A stretch of DNA of 64,000 nt, taken from Marinomonas hwangdonensis. Its GTDB lineage: Bacteria; Pseudomonadota; Gammaproteobacteria; Pseudomonadales; Marinomonadaceae. Shown here in pieces: positions 1 to 11,345 of this stretch. The notes under the pieces were generated by a model, which made no database searches, was not told the DNA's origin, and was given only the letters and a program-made list of their open reading frames with translations. The stretch covers positions 124,001 to 188,000 of the forward strand of contig NZ_RIZG01000007.1 in the NCBI RefSeq assembly GCF_003721245.1. The letters run 5' to 3'. The stretch's first letter is position 1, and the number at the start of each line of letters is the position of its first letter. Made by a program: the position numbers and the translations under genes.

Positions 1-75
1 AATAGTTTTTCGTACTAAACACCCATTGAAAATGTGGGTGTTTACATTCCGATAAGACTGAGTATACTCCACTCT

Positions 76-165
76 ACTTGTCGGAGTGCCATTTGGCTGA
101 GATCGCATCATTGAATGCGGGATCCGCAGAACCTGATCGGGTTAATACCCGCGTAGGAAACAAGA
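76..165 (+). promoter_or_regulatory. TPP (THI-box) riboswitch
   Basis: The leader of thiC contains the conserved thiamine pyrophosphate aptamer. Visible are the CTGAGAT element at 97-103, the CCGCAGAACCTGATC element near 124-138, the GGTTAATACC-like stretch just after it and the GCGTAGGAAACA closing element at 151-162. The aptamer binds TPP and lowers expression of the thiamine genes downstream. About 215 nt separate it from the thiC start, so the expression platform must lie in between. Family recognition is firm; the mechanism (attenuation or RBS masking) cannot be read off directly. Confidence 0.93.
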
Positions 166-186
166 AAGTCTCTATTTTTCTTTTCT

Positions 187-230
187 GCATCGAATGAACT
201 CCTGTCTTTTTACGACAATAGATTCGATGC
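187..230 (+). promoter_or_regulatory. Hairpin in thiC leader, possible expression platform
   Basis: A perfect 9-bp inverted repeat (GCATCGAAT at 187-195, ATTCGATGC at 222-230) lies between the TPP aptamer and thiC. It has no U-run directly behind it, so it is not a classical intrinsic terminator. It may be part of the switching structure; this role is inferred from position only. Confidence 0.35.
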
Positions 231-327
231 TGGCTGTTACCACCGTTCCGCCTCACCCATCATTCGTCAGTAAAAATTCAGGGTTCATGTTTTGCAATCA
301 ACGCCTGTAGTGCGTTAATCGTTGTAA

Positions 328-2397
<2,070 letters not shown>

Positions 2398-2412
2398 GCG
2401 AAAGGAGGATTT

Positions 2413-3927
2413 ATGTCGATAAAACCTCCTGTTGTCTGGTGCGTGGGCGGGTCGGATTCGTCCGCCCACGCTGGACTCCAAGCGGATTTGCTTACAGGGC
2501 AAGACCTAGGTTGCCACGTGCAAACGATAGTGACGTGCATCACCGCACAAAATTCTAAAGAAGTGCGGTCTGTGGAGCCGGTTTCGCTGACTGTGTTCAA
2601 TGAACAGTGGCAAGCCTTACTCGATGATGTGCCACCAGCGGCCATTAAGGTTAGCTTGCTGCCTTCCATCCACATGGTGAAAGCGTGCTCGGTTTGGGTG
2701 CAGCGCATCAAGGCAGACTTTCCAAATGTGAAGGTGATCTTCGATCCTGTGATGGCGGCGAGTAGTGAATCGGGTAATCGCCTGCAACAAGATTCTGTTG
2801 GGGCTTCTTTATTGGAGTCTTTGCTTCCACATGTGGATGTGATTACGCCCAACTTGCTGGAATTTGAGCGATTGACTGGCTTGTCCAGCCAGCAGCCAGT
2901 GGTGGACATACAGAGTCAATTGGCCGCGTATTTAATATCGTCAGAATGCACGTGGTTACTGAAAGCAGGACATTCAGATTCTGAGCAAGCAACGGATTGG
3001 CTGGTGAGCCAGGATGCTGTCGTCGGTTTTTCTTATGAAAAACTCACTGTGCACAATACCCGTGGTACAGGTTGCACCTTATCGACAGCGTTGGCGAGCT
3101 TTATTGCCCATGGCTACGATCTTCTAGATGCCATGACCATGGCTAAGGCCTATATCACTGGGGCGTTAAAAAGAGGCGTGCAGATTGGTGTTGGTGCTGG
3201 GCCATTGGGGCGACCGGGTTGGCCGCTTCAGATTGAAAATATGCCAACGATTGTCTCACCATTCTCACCAATAATGTCCATGAATCAGCCGTTTGCCAAG
3301 ATGGATCTTGGTAAAATGGGTTTGTACCCTGTGGTGGATTCCGTTGCTTGGTTAGAGTTAGTGCTTAAGCAAGGAGTGAAAATTGCCCAGCTGCGCATCA
3401 AAGACCCTAACGATGCTGATTTAAAGCATAAAATTCAACAGGCGATTACCCTAGGAAAAGAATACGACGCTCAAGTCTTTATTAATGACTATTGGCAGCA
3501 CGCTATCACGTTTGGTGCGTATGGCGTTCATCTTGGTCAGGAGGATTTGGATGTGGCGGACTTGACGCAAATTCAAGCCGCCGGACTGCGTCTCGGCATC
3601 AGCACCCATGGTTACTATGAAATCGCTCGCGCTCAGTCTATTCAGCCAAGCTACATCGCGTTAGGTCATATTTTCCCTACACAAACCAAAGAAATGCCTT
3701 CTCAGCCACAGGGTTTAACTCGACTGGCCCATTACGCCACTTTATTGAAAGGCACGTTTCCTACGGTGGCGATTGGTGGCATCAATGCAGAGCGGTTACC
3801 AGCCGTGGTGAAAACGGGCGTGGATTGTATTGCTTTAGTGACGGCCATTACCAAAGCAACAGAACCCGAGGCCGCGACACGATCTTTGATGATGGCCTTT
3901 GAGGCCAGTTTAGGAGATGAGCGATGA
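2413..3927 (+). CDS. thiDE: Bifunctional HMP(-P) kinase / thiamine-phosphate synthase ThiDE
   Basis: This 504-residue protein fuses two thiamine enzymes. The N-terminal half (about 1-270) resembles ThiD, the ribokinase-fold kinase that phosphorylates HMP and HMP-P: it begins with [14 protein letters not shown] and has a [12 protein letters not shown] anion-hole motif near residue 220. The C-terminal part (about 300-504) is ThiE, which couples HMP-PP to thiazole phosphate; it shows [22 protein letters not shown] and AIGGI motifs. A strong AAAGGAGG site lies just before the ATG, 15 bp after thiC. Its stop overlaps the thiS start (ATGA), suggesting coupled translation. Single-domain ThiD and ThiE are commoner; this fusion is known in other proteobacteria. 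Confidence 0.95.
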   Translation: MSIKPPVVWCVGGSDSSAHAGLQADLLTGQDLGCHVQTIVTCITAQNSKEVRSVEPVSLTVFNEQWQALLDDVPPAAIKVSLLPSIHMVKACSVWVQRIKADFPNVKVIFDPVMAASSESGNRLQQDSVGASLLESLLPHVDVITPNLLEFERLTGLSSQQPVVDIQSQLAAYLISSECTWLLKAGHSDSEQATDWLVSQDAVVGFSYEKLTVHNTRGTGCTLSTALASFIAHGYDLLDAMTMAKAYITGALKRGVQIGVGAGPLGRPGWPLQIENMPTIVSPFSPIMSMNQPFAKMDLGKMGLYPVVDSVAWLELVLKQGVKIAQLRIKDPNDADLKHKIQQAITLGKEYDAQVFINDYWQHAITFGAYGVHLGQEDLDVADLTQIQAAGLRLGISTHGYYEIARAQSIQPSYIALGHIFPTQTKEMPSQPQGLTRLAHYATLLKGTFPTVAIGGINAERLPAVVKTGVDCIALVTAITKATEPEAATRSLMMAFEASLGDER

Positions 3928-4121
3928 AGATTGTGCTAAACGACGTACCTTATGAATTTACTGGAAACACTCTCGAAGACTTATTGAATGAGTTGGGGAA
4001 AAGTCAGCAAGGTATTGCCATTGCGATCAATCAACAGGTGGTGCCAAAAAGTGTGTGGTGCGCTACTAAGTTGAATGAGCAGAGTCAGGTGTTTATTTTT
4101 GAATCCATTGCTGGAGGTTAA
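3924..4121 (+). CDS. thiS: Sulfur carrier protein ThiS
   Basis: ThiS is the small ubiquitin-fold protein whose C-terminal glycine becomes a thiocarboxylate and donates sulfur to the thiazole ring. The protein has 65 residues, the family's usual size, and ends in the required Gly-Gly (SIAGG). The start overlaps the end of thiDE by 4 bp and the gene lies directly before thiG, its enzymatic partner. No thiF gene, which would adenylate ThiS, is seen in the operon, so that activity must come from elsewhere. Confidence 0.96.
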   Translation: MKIVLNDVPYEFTGNTLEDLLNELGKSQQGIAIAINQQVVPKSVWCATKLNEQSQVFIFESIAGG

Positions 4122-4122
4122 T

Positions 4123-4899
4123 ATGTCGTCTTTATTGATTGCAGGGTACGAATTTCACTCTCGACTTTTTACGGGTACTGGGAAATACGCCAGTGCTGAT
4201 GCCATGATGGATTCGCTAACGGCCAGCGAAAGCGAACTGGTGACCTTATCGTTGCGTCGCATGGATTTAAAAAATCACACGGATAATATTCTTCAGCCTT
4301 TGCAGCAGCATGGCATAAAGTTGTTACCCAATACCTCCGGCGCGCGTACCGCCAAAGAAGCCGTTTTTGCGGCAGAGTTGGCTCGTGAAGCATTGGAGAC
4401 CCATTGGGTGAAGTTGGAAATACACCCTGATCCGCGTTACTTGATGCCAGACGGCATGGAAACCCTGCTGGCGGCCGAAGAGTTGATCAAAAAAGGTTTT
4501 GTGGTCATGCCTTATGTTCACGCCGATCCTGTGCTTTGTAAGCGATTAGAAGAAGTCGGTTGTCAGTGTGTCATGCCACTGGGTTCACCTATTGGTTCAA
4601 ACATGGGCTTGGCGAGTCGTCCATTCTTGGAAATCATCATTGAGCAGAGTCGAGTGCCTGTCATTATTGACGCCGGCATTGGTGCGCCTTCGGATGCGTC
4701 ATTGGCCATGGAGCTTGGTGCGGATGCGGTGTTGGTAAACACGGCCATGGCCGTTGCCAAACACCCTGCGCAAATGGGCAAGGCTTTTCGTCTTGCTGTG
4801 GAAGCAGGTCGAATGGCCTATGAGTCTGGTTTGGGAGCAAAGCGGATACAAGCGCAAGCGACTAGTCCATTGACGGATTTCCTTGGAGCCTTGTCATGA
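4123..4899 (+). CDS. thiG: Thiazole synthase ThiG
   Basis: ThiG condenses deoxyxylulose phosphate, dehydroglycine and the ThiS thiocarboxylate into the thiazole phosphate of thiamine. The 258-residue protein shows the [12 protein letters not shown] start, the [15 protein letters not shown] stretch with the conserved Lys, and [20 protein letters not shown]. The ATG at 4123 is preferred over an in-frame ATG 48 bp upstream because the upstream one lies inside thiS, while GGAGG at 4113-4117 is well placed for 4123 and family members start in this way. It overlaps thiH by 4 bp. Confidence 0.96.
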   Translation: MSSLLIAGYEFHSRLFTGTGKYASADAMMDSLTASESELVTLSLRRMDLKNHTDNILQPLQQHGIKLLPNTSGARTAKEAVFAAELAREALETHWVKLEIHPDPRYLMPDGMETLLAAEELIKKGFVVMPYVHADPVLCKRLEEVGCQCVMPLGSPIGSNMGLASRPFLEIIIEQSRVPVIIDAGIGAPSDASLAMELGADAVLVNTAMAVAKHPAQMGKAFRLAVEAGRMAYESGLGAKRIQAQATSPLTDFLGALS

Positions 4900-6071
4900 T
4901 AGATGGAGTCAGCCAGACAATTCGCGTGTTAGAGCAAAGCCCAGCAATAGAAGATCAGTTTAGCCAGTTTGTCGAAAGCACAGATTGGCAAGTTGTGACG
5001 CTAACGCATCAAGCAAAAACCGAGCAAGATGTGTTGCGAGCCTTGGGGAAAAGCAAACTCGAAGTAGACGATTTTGCGGCCTTGATTTCCCCTGCGGCAG
5101 AGCCGTATTTGCTGGAAATGGTGACCAAAAGCGAGCAACTGACGCTGCAGCGCTTTGGAAATACCTTGAGTTTGTTTGCGCCCTTGTATTTATCCAACAC
5201 GTGCGCAAACGAATGTACCTACTGTGGTTTTTCCATGAGTAATGCGATTAAGCGCCTTACGTTGAATGAAACGCAAGTGGGAAAAGAAGTGGCAGCCATT
5301 AAAAGTAAAGGCTTTGACCATATTCTTTTGGTGACTGGAGAAACCAACAAAGTCTCCATGCCTTACTTTGAACGCATGATCCCTTTTATCAAGCCACACT
5401 TTAGTCAGCTATCCATGGAAGTCCAGCCATTAGAGATGGAAGAGTACAAACGGTTGCAAGGTATCGGCTTAGACGGTGTGTTGGTTTATCAAGAAACCTA
5501 TCGTCGTACAACCTATCTTGAGCATCATTTACGAGGCAACAAATCCAATTTTAATTATCGGTTGGACGCACCGGATCGTATCGGTCAAGCCGGCATCCAT
5601 AAAATTGGCTTGGGTGTATTGCTTGGCTTAGAAGACTGGCGCACAGATTCATTAATGATGGCGCATCATTTGCGGCACCTTCAAAAGCGCTATTGGCGAA
5701 GCCGCTTTAGTGTAGCGTTTCCCCGTATTCGCCCTTGTGAAGGTGGCATCGTGCCTAAGTCTGTTATTTCCGACCGACAGCTCGTCCAGCTTATTGCCGC
5801 TTGGCGTTTGTTTGATCGTGATTTGGAAATGAGCTTGTCAACGCGCGAATCCCCAACGTTTCGTCATCATGCGGTGCGTATGGGGTTTACGACAATGAGC
5901 GCTGAATCCAAAACCCAACCAGGTGGCTACGCAGAAGATTCCCAAGAAGCGCTTGAGCAATTTGAGATCAGTGATGAGCGCTATGTGGCTGAGATTATGG
6001 CGATGATTCGAGAGCAGGGGCGCGACGTTGTTTGGAAAGATTGGGATCCGGCATTGTCAAGTAACGTTTAG
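4896..6071 (+). CDS. thiH: 2-iminoacetate synthase ThiH
   Basis: ThiH is a radical SAM tyrosine lyase that makes dehydroglycine (2-iminoacetate) for ThiG. The 391-residue protein carries the cluster motif CANECTYC (CxxxCxxC) near residue 104, followed by [10 protein letters not shown], and the C-terminal [13 protein letters not shown] typical of ThiH. Presence of ThiH rather than a glycine oxidase ThiO means the thiazole precursor comes from tyrosine. It is the last gene of the operon; its start overlaps the thiG stop and a hairpin terminator follows. Confidence 0.96.
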   Translation: MIDGVSQTIRVLEQSPAIEDQFSQFVESTDWQVVTLTHQAKTEQDVLRALGKSKLEVDDFAALISPAAEPYLLEMVTKSEQLTLQRFGNTLSLFAPLYLSNTCANECTYCGFSMSNAIKRLTLNETQVGKEVAAIKSKGFDHILLVTGETNKVSMPYFERMIPFIKPHFSQLSMEVQPLEMEEYKRLQGIGLDGVLVYQETYRRTTYLEHHLRGNKSNFNYRLDAPDRIGQAGIHKIGLGVLLGLEDWRTDSLMMAHHLRHLQKRYWRSRFSVAFPRIRPCEGGIVPKSVISDRQLVQLIAAWRLFDRDLEMSLSTRESPTFRHHAVRMGFTTMSAESKTQPGGYAEDSQEALEQFEISDERYVAEIMAMIREQGRDVVWKDWDPALSSNV

Positions 6072-6073
6072 AG

Positions 6074-6103
6074 AGGTCAGATCCCTTTACGATCTGACCT
6101 TTT
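6074..6103 (+). terminator. Intrinsic terminator after thiH
   Basis: A perfect 10-bp stem (AGGTCAGATC at 6074-6083 with GATCTGACCT at 6091-6100) with a 7-nt loop is followed by a short T-run. It ends the thiamine operon. The convergent aroA gene stops just beyond it, but the reverse strand has no T-run after the stem. Confidence 0.85.
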
Positions 6104-6120
6104 AAAAATAAAGCCAACAA

Positions 6121-7398
6121 CTAGCTAGCTATAGTATTAAATAGCTCAAAGTAGGTTGGGAAGGTTTTTGAGGTACAGCCTGGATCGTTGATGGTGACTG
6201 GTGTATCGGAGAAGGCAACCAGAGAGAAGCACATGGCAATGCGGTGATCATTGTAGGTGTCGATGGCCGCATGTTGAAGTGTCTCAACGGGAGTGATGGT
6301 AATATAGTCTTCACCTTCGATCACGTCAGCCCCGAGTTTTTTTAACTCGGTTGCCATGGCGTATAAACGGTCGGTTTCTTTGACTCGCCAGTTGTAGATG
6401 TTGCGAATGGTGGTTGGGCCTTTGGCGAATAGAGCGGTGGTTGCTATGGTCATAGCCGCATCAGGAATGTGGTTCATGTCCATATCTATGCCGTTCAGTT
6501 CGCAACGTTCGGCTTCAATCCAGGTCGGGCCGTAAGTGATTTTTGCGCCCATTTTGGCCAGTACATCAGCAAATTTTACGTCGCCTTGTACGCTGTCTGT
6601 TCCCACGCCGTGGACTTTGATTTTTCCGCCTGCAATGGCCGCGGCAGCCAAAAAGTAGGAGGCAGAAGAAGCGTCGCCTTCTACCATGATTTCACCAGGG
6701 CTTTGGTACGTTTGCTGACCTTTCACTACAAACGCTTGGTAGTTCTGATTTTCCACTTCCACACCGAATTGTTTCATGGCGTGTAGCGTAATATCAATAT
6801 AAGGTTTAGACACCAATTCGCCATCGACTTTGATGGTCAGATCGCTGTTTGCCATGGGTGCACTCATCAAAATAGCCGTCAGGAACTGGCTTGAGATATT
6901 GCCTTTAATAGACACTTCGCCGCCAGATAAGCCATTTGCTTTAATGCGTAAAGGCGGATAGTTCTTCTCGCCTTCGTAAGCAATATCAACCCCTAATGCT
7001 TGTAGCGCATCGACTAGATCGCCAATAGGGCGCTCGTGCATACGTGGCTCACCATGAAGGTGGAATTCGCCTTTGCCTAAACAAAGCGCGGCGGTGAGAG
7101 GGCGCATTGCGGTGCCCGCATTTCCAAGAAACAAGTCACCAAGATCGGCCTGAATCGGGCCTGCCAGACCGTCAAGAATACACGTTGTGCCATTGTCTTC
7201 TAGCGTATAGTTCACGCCCAGTTTGGTTAGGCTTTCAAGCATGTGACGAATATCGTCGCTATCAAGCAAGTTGGTGATTTTCGTCGTGCCTTTCGCCAGT
7301 GTGGCTAGTAATAAAATACGGTTTGAAAGGCTTTTAGAGCCTGGGATTTGGATCTCTCCATTGGCATTGGAAAGCGGGCCGAGTGTTATTGAATTCAT
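6121..7398 (-). CDS. aroA: 3-phosphoshikimate 1-carboxyvinyltransferase (EPSP synthase)
   Basis: AroA transfers enolpyruvyl from PEP to shikimate-3-phosphate, the sixth step of the shikimate pathway. The protein (425 residues from the preferred start) shows the N-terminal PGSKSLSNR motif, [12 protein letters not shown] and the central KETDRL motif. The family normally begins as MxSxTLxP, so the ATG at 7398 (MNSITLGPL) is chosen over an in-frame GTG or ATG up to 15 bp upstream; GGA lies about 8 nt before it. [12 protein letters not shown] is of the glyphosate-sensitive class I type. It stands alone, convergent with the thiamine operon. Confidence 0.95.
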   Translation of the reverse strand: MNSITLGPLSNANGEIQIPGSKSLSNRILLLATLAKGTTKITNLLDSDDIRHMLESLTKLGVNYTLEDNGTTCILDGLAGPIQADLGDLFLGNAGTAMRPLTAALCLGKGEFHLHGEPRMHERPIGDLVDALQALGVDIAYEGEKNYPPLRIKANGLSGGEVSIKGNISSQFLTAILMSAPMANSDLTIKVDGELVSKPYIDITLHAMKQFGVEVENQNYQAFVVKGQQTYQSPGEIMVEGDASSASYFLAAAAIAGGKIKVHGVGTDSVQGDVKFADVLAKMGAKITYGPTWIEAERCELNGIDMDMNHIPDAAMTIATTALFAKGPTTIRNIYNWRVKETDRLYAMATELKKLGADVIEGEDYITITPVETLQHAAIDTYNDHRIAMCFSLVAFSDTPVTINDPGCTSKTFPTYFELFNTIAS

Positions 7399-7661
7399 TA
7401 TTAAGTCCATCACAGTGTGTTTCTGTTGTATGTTTGAGTGTGTTGCTGCGAGTAAATTATAAGTGTTCGGTTTTGCCCAAAAAATTGTCCGTGTTAGGTG
7501 GTCGCGTCGCTCTTTTTGAAGAGGTCAGTCTTGAATGCGCACTAGTATACCTTTGAAGGCGTTTCCTGTCAGTTCTGCAAATTCACTCAGTGTGCTGTTT
7601 TTTACAGCGAAGTCTCTCTAGAATGTGGGTCAATAAAATAATGACGTATAGGAAACAGTGT

Positions 7662-8561
7662 ATGAGACACCAATATCATCCCCTTGGCTTTGAAGGGTCA
7701 CGTATTGCCCAAGGTTTTTGGCGCCTGCAAGAATGGAACATGACGTCTTCAGAAACGCTTGGCTTTATTGAAGCCTGTTTAGATTTAGGGGTGACAACAT
7801 TAGACCATGCGGATATTTATGGTGGTTACGAATGTGAAGCATTGTTTGGTGAGGCGCTAAAACATAAGCCCGCTTTACGAGACAAAATGGAGATTGTCAC
7901 AAAATGCGGGATACTGCTGCCATCAGAGAATCGTCCTGACATACAGGTTCATCGTTATGACTATCGTGCTGAGCATATTTTAGCCAGTGTTGATCGTTCT
8001 CTTGCTAATTTACAGTGTGAGTATATTGATACGTTACTCTTGCATCGCCCAAGCCCCTTGATGGATGCAGACGAGGTCGCACAGGCGTTTGATTTGTTAT
8101 TTACACTTGGCAAGGTTAAGCACTTTGGTGTGTCAAATTTTACAACTCATCAATTTGACTTGTTGCAGTCTCGCCTTGATGCACCTTTGATTATCAATCA
8201 GGTAGAGCTATCACCATTGGCGTTGCAACATTTTGAGGATGGCACCTTAGACCATTTACAACAACATGCCGTAACCCCCATGGCGTGGTCGCCATTTGCT
8301 GGTGGTGAATTGTTCTCAGGCTCCAGTGAAAAAGCAAAACGCGTTCAAATGGTATTGAGTGAGTTAGCACAGCAAAACAATTGTACTGTCGATCAAATCG
8401 TTGTTGCCTGGTTATTGCGACACCCGTCTGGTATTTGTCCTGTTATGGGATCAGGAAAGATTGAACGTTTGGCCATGGCGGTTGACGCCTTATCTATATC
8501 TTTGAGCGACGATGATTGGTTTCGTATTTGGGTTGCCTCTCTAGGCCAGCCCGTTCCTTAA
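7662..8561 (+). CDS. ydhF: Aldo/keto reductase, YdhF type
   Basis: A cytosolic NAD(P)H-dependent aldo/keto reductase with 299 residues. It is close to E. coli YdhF along its length: GFWRLQEWNMT, LDLGVTTLDHADIYGGYECE, LLLHRPSPLMDADEVA, KHFGVSNFT, and the C-terminal VMGSGKIERL cofactor-binding motif. Catalytic Asp and Tyr lie in DHADIYGG and the Lys in VTKCG. The start at 7662 is supported by AGGA about 9 nt upstream and by the family N-terminus; an in-frame upstream ATG would add a 24-residue tail unlike the family. The physiological substrate is not known for this group. Confidence 0.9.
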   Translation: MRHQYHPLGFEGSRIAQGFWRLQEWNMTSSETLGFIEACLDLGVTTLDHADIYGGYECEALFGEALKHKPALRDKMEIVTKCGILLPSENRPDIQVHRYDYRAEHILASVDRSLANLQCEYIDTLLLHRPSPLMDADEVAQAFDLLFTLGKVKHFGVSNFTTHQFDLLQSRLDAPLIINQVELSPLALQHFEDGTLDHLQQHAVTPMAWSPFAGGELFSGSSEKAKRVQMVLSELAQQNNCTVDQIVVAWLLRHPSGICPVMGSGKIERLAMAVDALSISLSDDDWFRIWVASLGQPVP

Positions 8562-8697
8562 TTATCTGTTTATTAAAATTCAATAAATTATGCTTTTCTG
8601 ATTTAAATCATTAGGCTATCTTGTCCCTTAGCATGGAGCAAAAATTAAACCTTGTGCTTACAACAAGTACAAAGACGATTCTTTAATAGGTGTGCGC

Positions 8698-9207
8698 ATG
8701 AAAAATAAAATAGTGTTGGCAGTAGGTGCCGCATGTGTTGTGTTTGCTTCTTGGTCACAGGCAGCTCAGTTACCCAGCCCTACTGGCAGAGTCATTTTGA
8801 CGGTGTCTGGTAATATAACCAATACCAACACAACAAATAATACAGCGGAATTTGATCGCCAGATGTTGCAGGGTTTAGATCTGGCAACACTTGATACAAC
8901 AACGCCTTGGACAGAGGGCATTAACTCCTACGAGGGGCCTTTGCTCAAGTCATTGTTAGATTATGTTGGCGCAAAATCTTCCAGTTTATCGGTTACAGCG
9001 CTGAATGATTACTCAGCCAGTGTTCCTGTCAAAGATGCCTATGATTACGACACCATTCTCGCCATGAGTTTGAATGGTAAATCTATGGGAGTACGTGAGA
9101 AAGGTCCGCTATTTTTATTGTATCCTTTTAGCCAGAATCCCAGCCTAAATAATGAAGTGATTTATAATCGATCTGTCTGGCAGATTAAAGCCATTAACGT
9201 TGAGTAA
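8698..9207 (+). CDS. Secreted SUOX-fold-like protein (oxidoreductase molybdopterin-domain type)
   Basis: A small exported protein of 169 residues. Residues 1-22 form a signal peptide (KNKIVLAVGAACVVFASWSQA) ending near AQA-like cleavage. The rest resembles the small stand-alone domains distantly related to the sulfite-oxidase molybdopterin domain, with YEGPLLKSLLDYVG, AMSLNGKSM and GPLFLLYPF. The mature part has no cysteine, so it lacks the Cys that ligates molybdenum in true sulfite oxidases; catalysis is therefore doubtful and a ligand-binding role more likely (inference). ATG 8698 has AGG 7 nt upstream. It lies just before a histidine kinase gene, with a 6-bp gap, suggesting a sensory partnership. 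Confidence 0.65.
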   Translation: MKNKIVLAVGAACVVFASWSQAAQLPSPTGRVILTVSGNITNTNTTNNTAEFDRQMLQGLDLATLDTTTPWTEGINSYEGPLLKSLLDYVGAKSSSLSVTALNDYSASVPVKDAYDYDTILAMSLNGKSMGVREKGPLFLLYPFSQNPSLNNEVIYNRSVWQIKAINVE

Positions 9208-9213
9208 ATATTA

Positions 9214-11331
9214 ATGGTACGGCTCAGAAAGGCTTGGTTCAATGATAAGTCAAAAATGACGGTGTCCAAAGTGAACGTTTTGGTGTTTTTATCCATCGCG
9301 TTTCTTGTGGTATCCATACTCATATTTTCTGAGCTATTTCAGCGTCAAAGGCTTGTTCTGTCTGCTGCAGAAGAGGATGCCTTATGGGCGTCCTATCAGC
9401 TAGACAGAGAAGCGCTGAAGTTAAACAATGCATTAATGTTACTTGAGCATGATATTAATGTAGACAAAATCGAAGAGGCTCGTCTTCGGTTTGATATTCT
9501 TTATAGTCGGATAAACCTAATCAAACAGGGGCAGCTTGGTTCCTTGTTTAGCAGAATACCGGATTCAGAAAAACTTTTGTTTGAAATTGAGTCAGAACTT
9601 CAGTTCATGGATCCTTTGTTGTTTGACGATGATGATATTTTTTCCGATACTGCCATTTCCGATCTCATTGAACAGAGTTCACTTTTATTAAAAAGAACTG
9701 AGAACATTGTTTTTGAGATATTATCAATACGATCGACTGATAAAGTGCAACACAGAAACGAATCGATTGATTTGTTTGTGACGTTAAGTACACTTTTGGC
9801 CGTTCTTACCATCACTATCATGTTTATTATTTACATGCTTTTTAAGCAGTTAAAAGAGGTGCGTCTTTCTTATAAAAAATCACAAGATATGACAATCGAG
9901 CTGGAAAATGCAGTGGACTATGCACAAAAGGCCCTCAAAATTAAAACGGAATTTGTCTCGACTATGAGTCACGAAATGAGAACGCCAATGAATGCGATTA
10001 TTGGTTTTAGCCACCTGATTCTTGCTGATGATATTCCAGCCGAAACACGATCAAAAACCAAAAAAATTCAAAAAGCGGCGAACAATTTATTGTCTCTAAT
10101 AAACAGTATTTTAGATTTTGAAAAAATCGAGTCGGGAAAAATTCACGTTGAAAAAGACTTATACGATTTAGACAGTGTCTTGGAATTTGTGTATCACATT
10201 AACGAGGAAGAAGCGAAAAGGAAAAACCTTCATTTCACCGTGAGTCGAGATTTTTCTATGTCCTCGACTTTCATGGGTGACCCGTTTAGATTGCAACAAA
10301 TTTTAATTAACCTTGTGAGTAACGCCATCAAATTTACTCAAACAGGTTTTGTTTATGTCAAAGTGTGTTTAAAGGATGATAAGTTAGTATTTGAAGTGGC
10401 TGACTCAGGTATTGGGATTCAAGAAAACGCCAATGTTTTTGAGGCTTTCCATCAAGCCGACAATAGTACATCAAGAATCTATGGTGGTACGGGGTTAGGG
10501 TTAAGTATTTCTCAAAAACTGGTGGCTTTGATGGGGGGGGCAATTGATTACGAATCGACCTTGTCGGTAGGGACACGATTTTTTGTCTCAATACCGTATG
10601 GGGTTGATACGGACGAAGCCGAGGTAGCAGGCAAATCTGTTGCGTACGAAGAAACGCATTTTAATCAAATATCCGTAATGAAGGATGACAATAACATTAT
10701 TAAGCAGCTCGAAGACATGCATTGTCACGGGTTCTGCTTGTTAGAGGACAGTCACCTTGTTGGCGTATTCAAGGCTAACGTAATAAGCCTTGAATACTTG
10801 AGAAAAGAGATTGAGCCTAATAAAGAGATGAGTGAAAGCTATCTTGATAACGTGATTGTTCTGCACGGTGACGGCACTTTTCACGCAAATGGAAAAATGA
10901 CAGGGTTACTGACGCCTAAAAATATTTTGAGATACATTGACGTCTCGTTGCTAGAAATGTCACAAAAGAACACAAGGGTAGAGGTGTTTGATACAGCACA
11001 GATTCCCGATATAACAGCACAAACTGACGTTCTTAAAGGTCGCTCTGAATCATCGACGAAAGGTAAGGTCACTACTCAGCAGAAAGATCTTATACGTAAG
11101 GAAGAATTAAGAAAAGTCACTGCGCCATTTCTTGCTAAAATCATTGATCTTGAAAATAGCTTAATGAATGGAGAGGCTGACAGCGAGATGGCAATTCATT
11201 ACATACTGGCTGAATACCCAAAAGAGTGTGACCGTGCGCTCTTACAAAGTGCCTTGCTTGATATTGAAGAATACGAGTTTGATTCAGCCGTCCTCAAGAT
11301 CGAAAAATACAGAAAGACATTGGTTATTTAA
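9214..11331 (+). CDS. Membrane-bound sensor histidine kinase
   Basis: A 705-residue inner-membrane kinase. A transmembrane segment at about residues 20-42 and a second at about 190-213 bracket a periplasmic region of roughly 150 residues. A short coiled linker leads to the HisKA domain with the phosphoacceptor His253 (STMSHEMRTPMNAIIGFSH), then the HATPase domain with an N box (INLVSNAIKFT), DSGIGI and GTGLGLSIS. The last 230 residues (about 475-705) contain no recognisable receiver Asp and end in a helical part that might be Hpt-like; this is uncertain. The gene is followed 14 bp later by a receiver/HD-GYP gene, the likely phosphorylation target, and preceded by a secreted possible sensor partner. 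Confidence 0.85.
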   Translation: MVRLRKAWFNDKSKMTVSKVNVLVFLSIAFLVVSILIFSELFQRQRLVLSAAEEDALWASYQLDREALKLNNALMLLEHDINVDKIEEARLRFDILYSRINLIKQGQLGSLFSRIPDSEKLLFEIESELQFMDPLLFDDDDIFSDTAISDLIEQSSLLLKRTENIVFEILSIRSTDKVQHRNESIDLFVTLSTLLAVLTITIMFIIYMLFKQLKEVRLSYKKSQDMTIELENAVDYAQKALKIKTEFVSTMSHEMRTPMNAIIGFSHLILADDIPAETRSKTKKIQKAANNLLSLINSILDFEKIESGKIHVEKDLYDLDSVLEFVYHINEEEAKRKNLHFTVSRDFSMSSTFMGDPFRLQQILINLVSNAIKFTQTGFVYVKVCLKDDKLVFEVADSGIGIQENANVFEAFHQADNSTSRIYGGTGLGLSISQKLVALMGGAIDYESTLSVGTRFFVSIPYGVDTDEAEVAGKSVAYEETHFNQISVMKDDNNIIKQLEDMHCHGFCLLEDSHLVGVFKANVISLEYLRKEIEPNKEMSESYLDNVIVLHGDGTFHANGKMTGLLTPKNILRYIDVSLLEMSQKNTRVEVFDTAQIPDITAQTDVLKGRSESSTKGKVTTQQKDLIRKEELRKVTAPFLAKIIDLENSLMNGEADSEMAIHYILAEYPKECDRALLQSALLDIEEYEFDSAVLKIEKYRKTLVI

Positions 11332-11345
11332 CTCAGTAAATCTTC

